In this document: in pieces, positions 63,232-64,000 of the stretch
Position numbering within the stretch: the stretch's first letter is position 1
Layout: every line of letters begins with the position of its first letter
Assembly (NCBI GenBank): GCA_044507625.1
Contig: JBIQJE010000009.1
Coordinates: 1-64,000 of the forward strand
Source: Hyphomicrobium_A sp044507625
Lineage (GTDB): Bacteria; Pseudomonadota; Alphaproteobacteria; Rhizobiales; Hyphomicrobiaceae
Length of the DNA stretch: 64,000 bases
Direction of reading: 5' to 3'
Notes under the pieces: generated by a model
What the model was told of the DNA's origin: nothing
Database searches by the model: none
Seen by the model: the letters and a program-made list of their open reading frames with translations, nothing else
Program-made: the position numbers and the translations under genes

Positions 63232-63367
63232 CACGAGACTGAAGCTCGCAGCCCATCAGCTGCGAAGCGATTTGCATTCTCCGGGCGCGAAGGTTGGTGG
63301 CCGCATCCGGCAAATGTGGTTAAGGTTCGCACATCATTCGCATCACAGCACATGGAGGCCGACGACC

Positions 63368-63721
63368 ATGCCCGGATGCACCGATCCTCAACATGCCCAT
63401 CACGACCACCAGCACGGCCCCGGCTGCGGACACACCGCCGTCCGCCACGGCGACCACGTCGATTACCTGCACGATGGACACTTGCACCATCCCCATGGCG
63501 ATCACGTGCACGAGCACGTCATCGAGGTATCCGACCGCAACCCCGATCGCTGTACGCCGGAGCACCGCTGTGCCGGCCATGAGCCTGGCCACGTGCACGG
63601 CCCGGGCTGTGGACACGAAGCAGTCCCGCACGGCGACCACATCGATTATCTCGTCGATGGACACCTGCATCACCCGCACGGTGACCATTGCGACGACCAC
63701 GGGCCCCTCGAAAAGGCCTGA
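63368..63721 (+). CDS. Histidine-rich protein with two internal repeats, probable metal binder
   Basis: This 117-residue protein is about one-quarter His. Two copies of HGPGCGHxAVxHGDHxDYL, each followed by DGHLHHPHGDH, occupy most of it, separated by CTPEHRCAGHEPGHV. Cys and His clusters suggest binding of zinc or another transition metal. No signal peptide is seen, so it may be cytoplasmic. ATG 63368 has GGAGG upstream. It lies between purN and purM on the opposite strand. Confidence 0.75.
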   Translation: MPGCTDPQHAHHDHQHGPGCGHTAVRHGDHVDYLHDGHLHHPHGDHVHEHVIEVSDRNPDRCTPEHRCAGHEPGHVHGPGCGHEAVPHGDHIDYLVDGHLHHPHGDHCDDHGPLEKA

Positions 63722-63813
63722 GGCGCGCCCCTTGCTTGGCGGGCCGGGCAGGACATCCGCAGGGGAGCCAATCCCGCGAATGTGCGTGGCGGCCTGCATG
63801 CGCATGAACGGAA

Positions 63814-63838
63814 AGAGCAGCGGCTCCGCAGCTGCTCT
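63814..63838. terminator. Inverted repeat between convergent His-rich gene and purM
   Basis: AGAGCAGC and GCTGCTCT form an 8-bp stem with a 9-base loop between two genes that face each other. It may stop both transcripts; no strong U tract is present. Confidence 0.45.
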
Positions 63839-63850
63839 GTGCAGGCGGTG

Positions 63851-64000
63851 TTATGCGTAGCGGAGCGAGCCGGTGTACTGCACGGCCCAGGCGTTGCCGC
63901 GCCCCTTCGCTTCGGAGCGCTCTCCTCCCGGCGGCACGATCTCGCCCATGACATACGGCGCCTCGCCTGCCTCCTGCAGCGCGCGAAGAACCGCATCGGT
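63851..64000 (-). CDS. purM: Phosphoribosylformylglycinamidine cyclo-ligase, C-terminal end
   Basis: This is the last 49 residues of a gene that enters from the right edge on the minus strand. The sequence VLRALQEAGEAPYVMGEIVP (VLxxxGE-xxxxGxI) matches the C-terminal end of PurM, the AIR synthetase of purine synthesis. The TAA stop is at 63851-63853. purN follows downstream on the same strand 840 bp away. The fragment is short but the pair makes sense. Confidence 0.75.
   Translation of the reverse strand, partial: TDAVLRALQEAGEAPYVMGEIVPPGGERSEAKGRGNAWAVQYTGSLRYA

Overview
The window is a high-GC chromosomal stretch from an alphaproteobacterium, most likely of the order Hyphomicrobiales (Rhizobiales). 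The evidence is the CcrM-type GANTC methylase, the PhaR-PhaA-PhaB polyhydroxybutyrate locus, split glycyl-tRNA synthetase genes (glyQ/glyS), a Ku gene, Omp25-type porin, the SMC/DsbA/DUF721/mutY neighbourhood and rhizobial-type intergenic palindromes. I saw no rRNA, tRNA, CRISPR array, transposase, integrase or phage module; it reads as core genome with short repeats between genes. Genus cannot be fixed from what I can see.

Layout. 1-9,100: ispG (cut by the window edge), an EF-hand lipoprotein, an Omp25-like porin, ispA, an mtgA with a very long proline/alanine-rich N-terminus, rpmF, a small membrane protein, then phaR divergent from phaA-phaB. 9,100-22,300: a NYN-domain RNase-like protein, a DUF985 cupin, gloB divergent from a methyltransferase, smc, two DsbA-like thiol oxidoreductases, a DUF721 protein divergent from mutY, and a large exported protein of unknown role. 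22,300-31,700: a CSS/EAL c-di-GMP phosphodiesterase, a short RlpA, ku, a GNAT, a flavin monooxygenase, ccrM with a dense GANTC cluster in its upstream region, and a Tat-exported patatin.

31,700-45,800: rnhB, a PA0069-type radical SAM protein, moaB, uracil-DNA glycosylase, ETF-ubiquinone oxidoreductase, a TPR protein, ispE, an IspB-type long-chain prenyl synthase, a TrmN6-like methyltransferase and an S49 peptidase. 45,800-59,700: a SugE/Gdx-type SMR exporter preceded by a guanidine-II-like leader, a glyoxalase-fold protein, an MBL-fold protein divergent from an AraC regulator, glyQ and glyS (glyS carries a compositionally odd insert), an ABC-F ATPase, a DUF3147 gene broken by one TGA codon, a GYF_2 protein, ndk and a DHFR-like protein. 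59,700-64,000: a four-unit GC-rich tandem repeat, cytochrome c, a P450, purN, a His-rich protein and the 3' end of purM.

Functional themes are isoprenoid/quinone supply (ispG, ispA, ispE, prenyl synthase), PHB storage, DNA methylation, structure and repair (ccrM, smc, ku, mutY, udg), and envelope work (mtgA, rlpA, porin, DsbA pair). The least ordinary items are the riboswitch-like leader of the SMR gene, the ccrM GANTC cluster, the glyS insert, the mtgA extension, the 59.7-60.1 kb repeat array and the families of palindromes, some in regular triplets.
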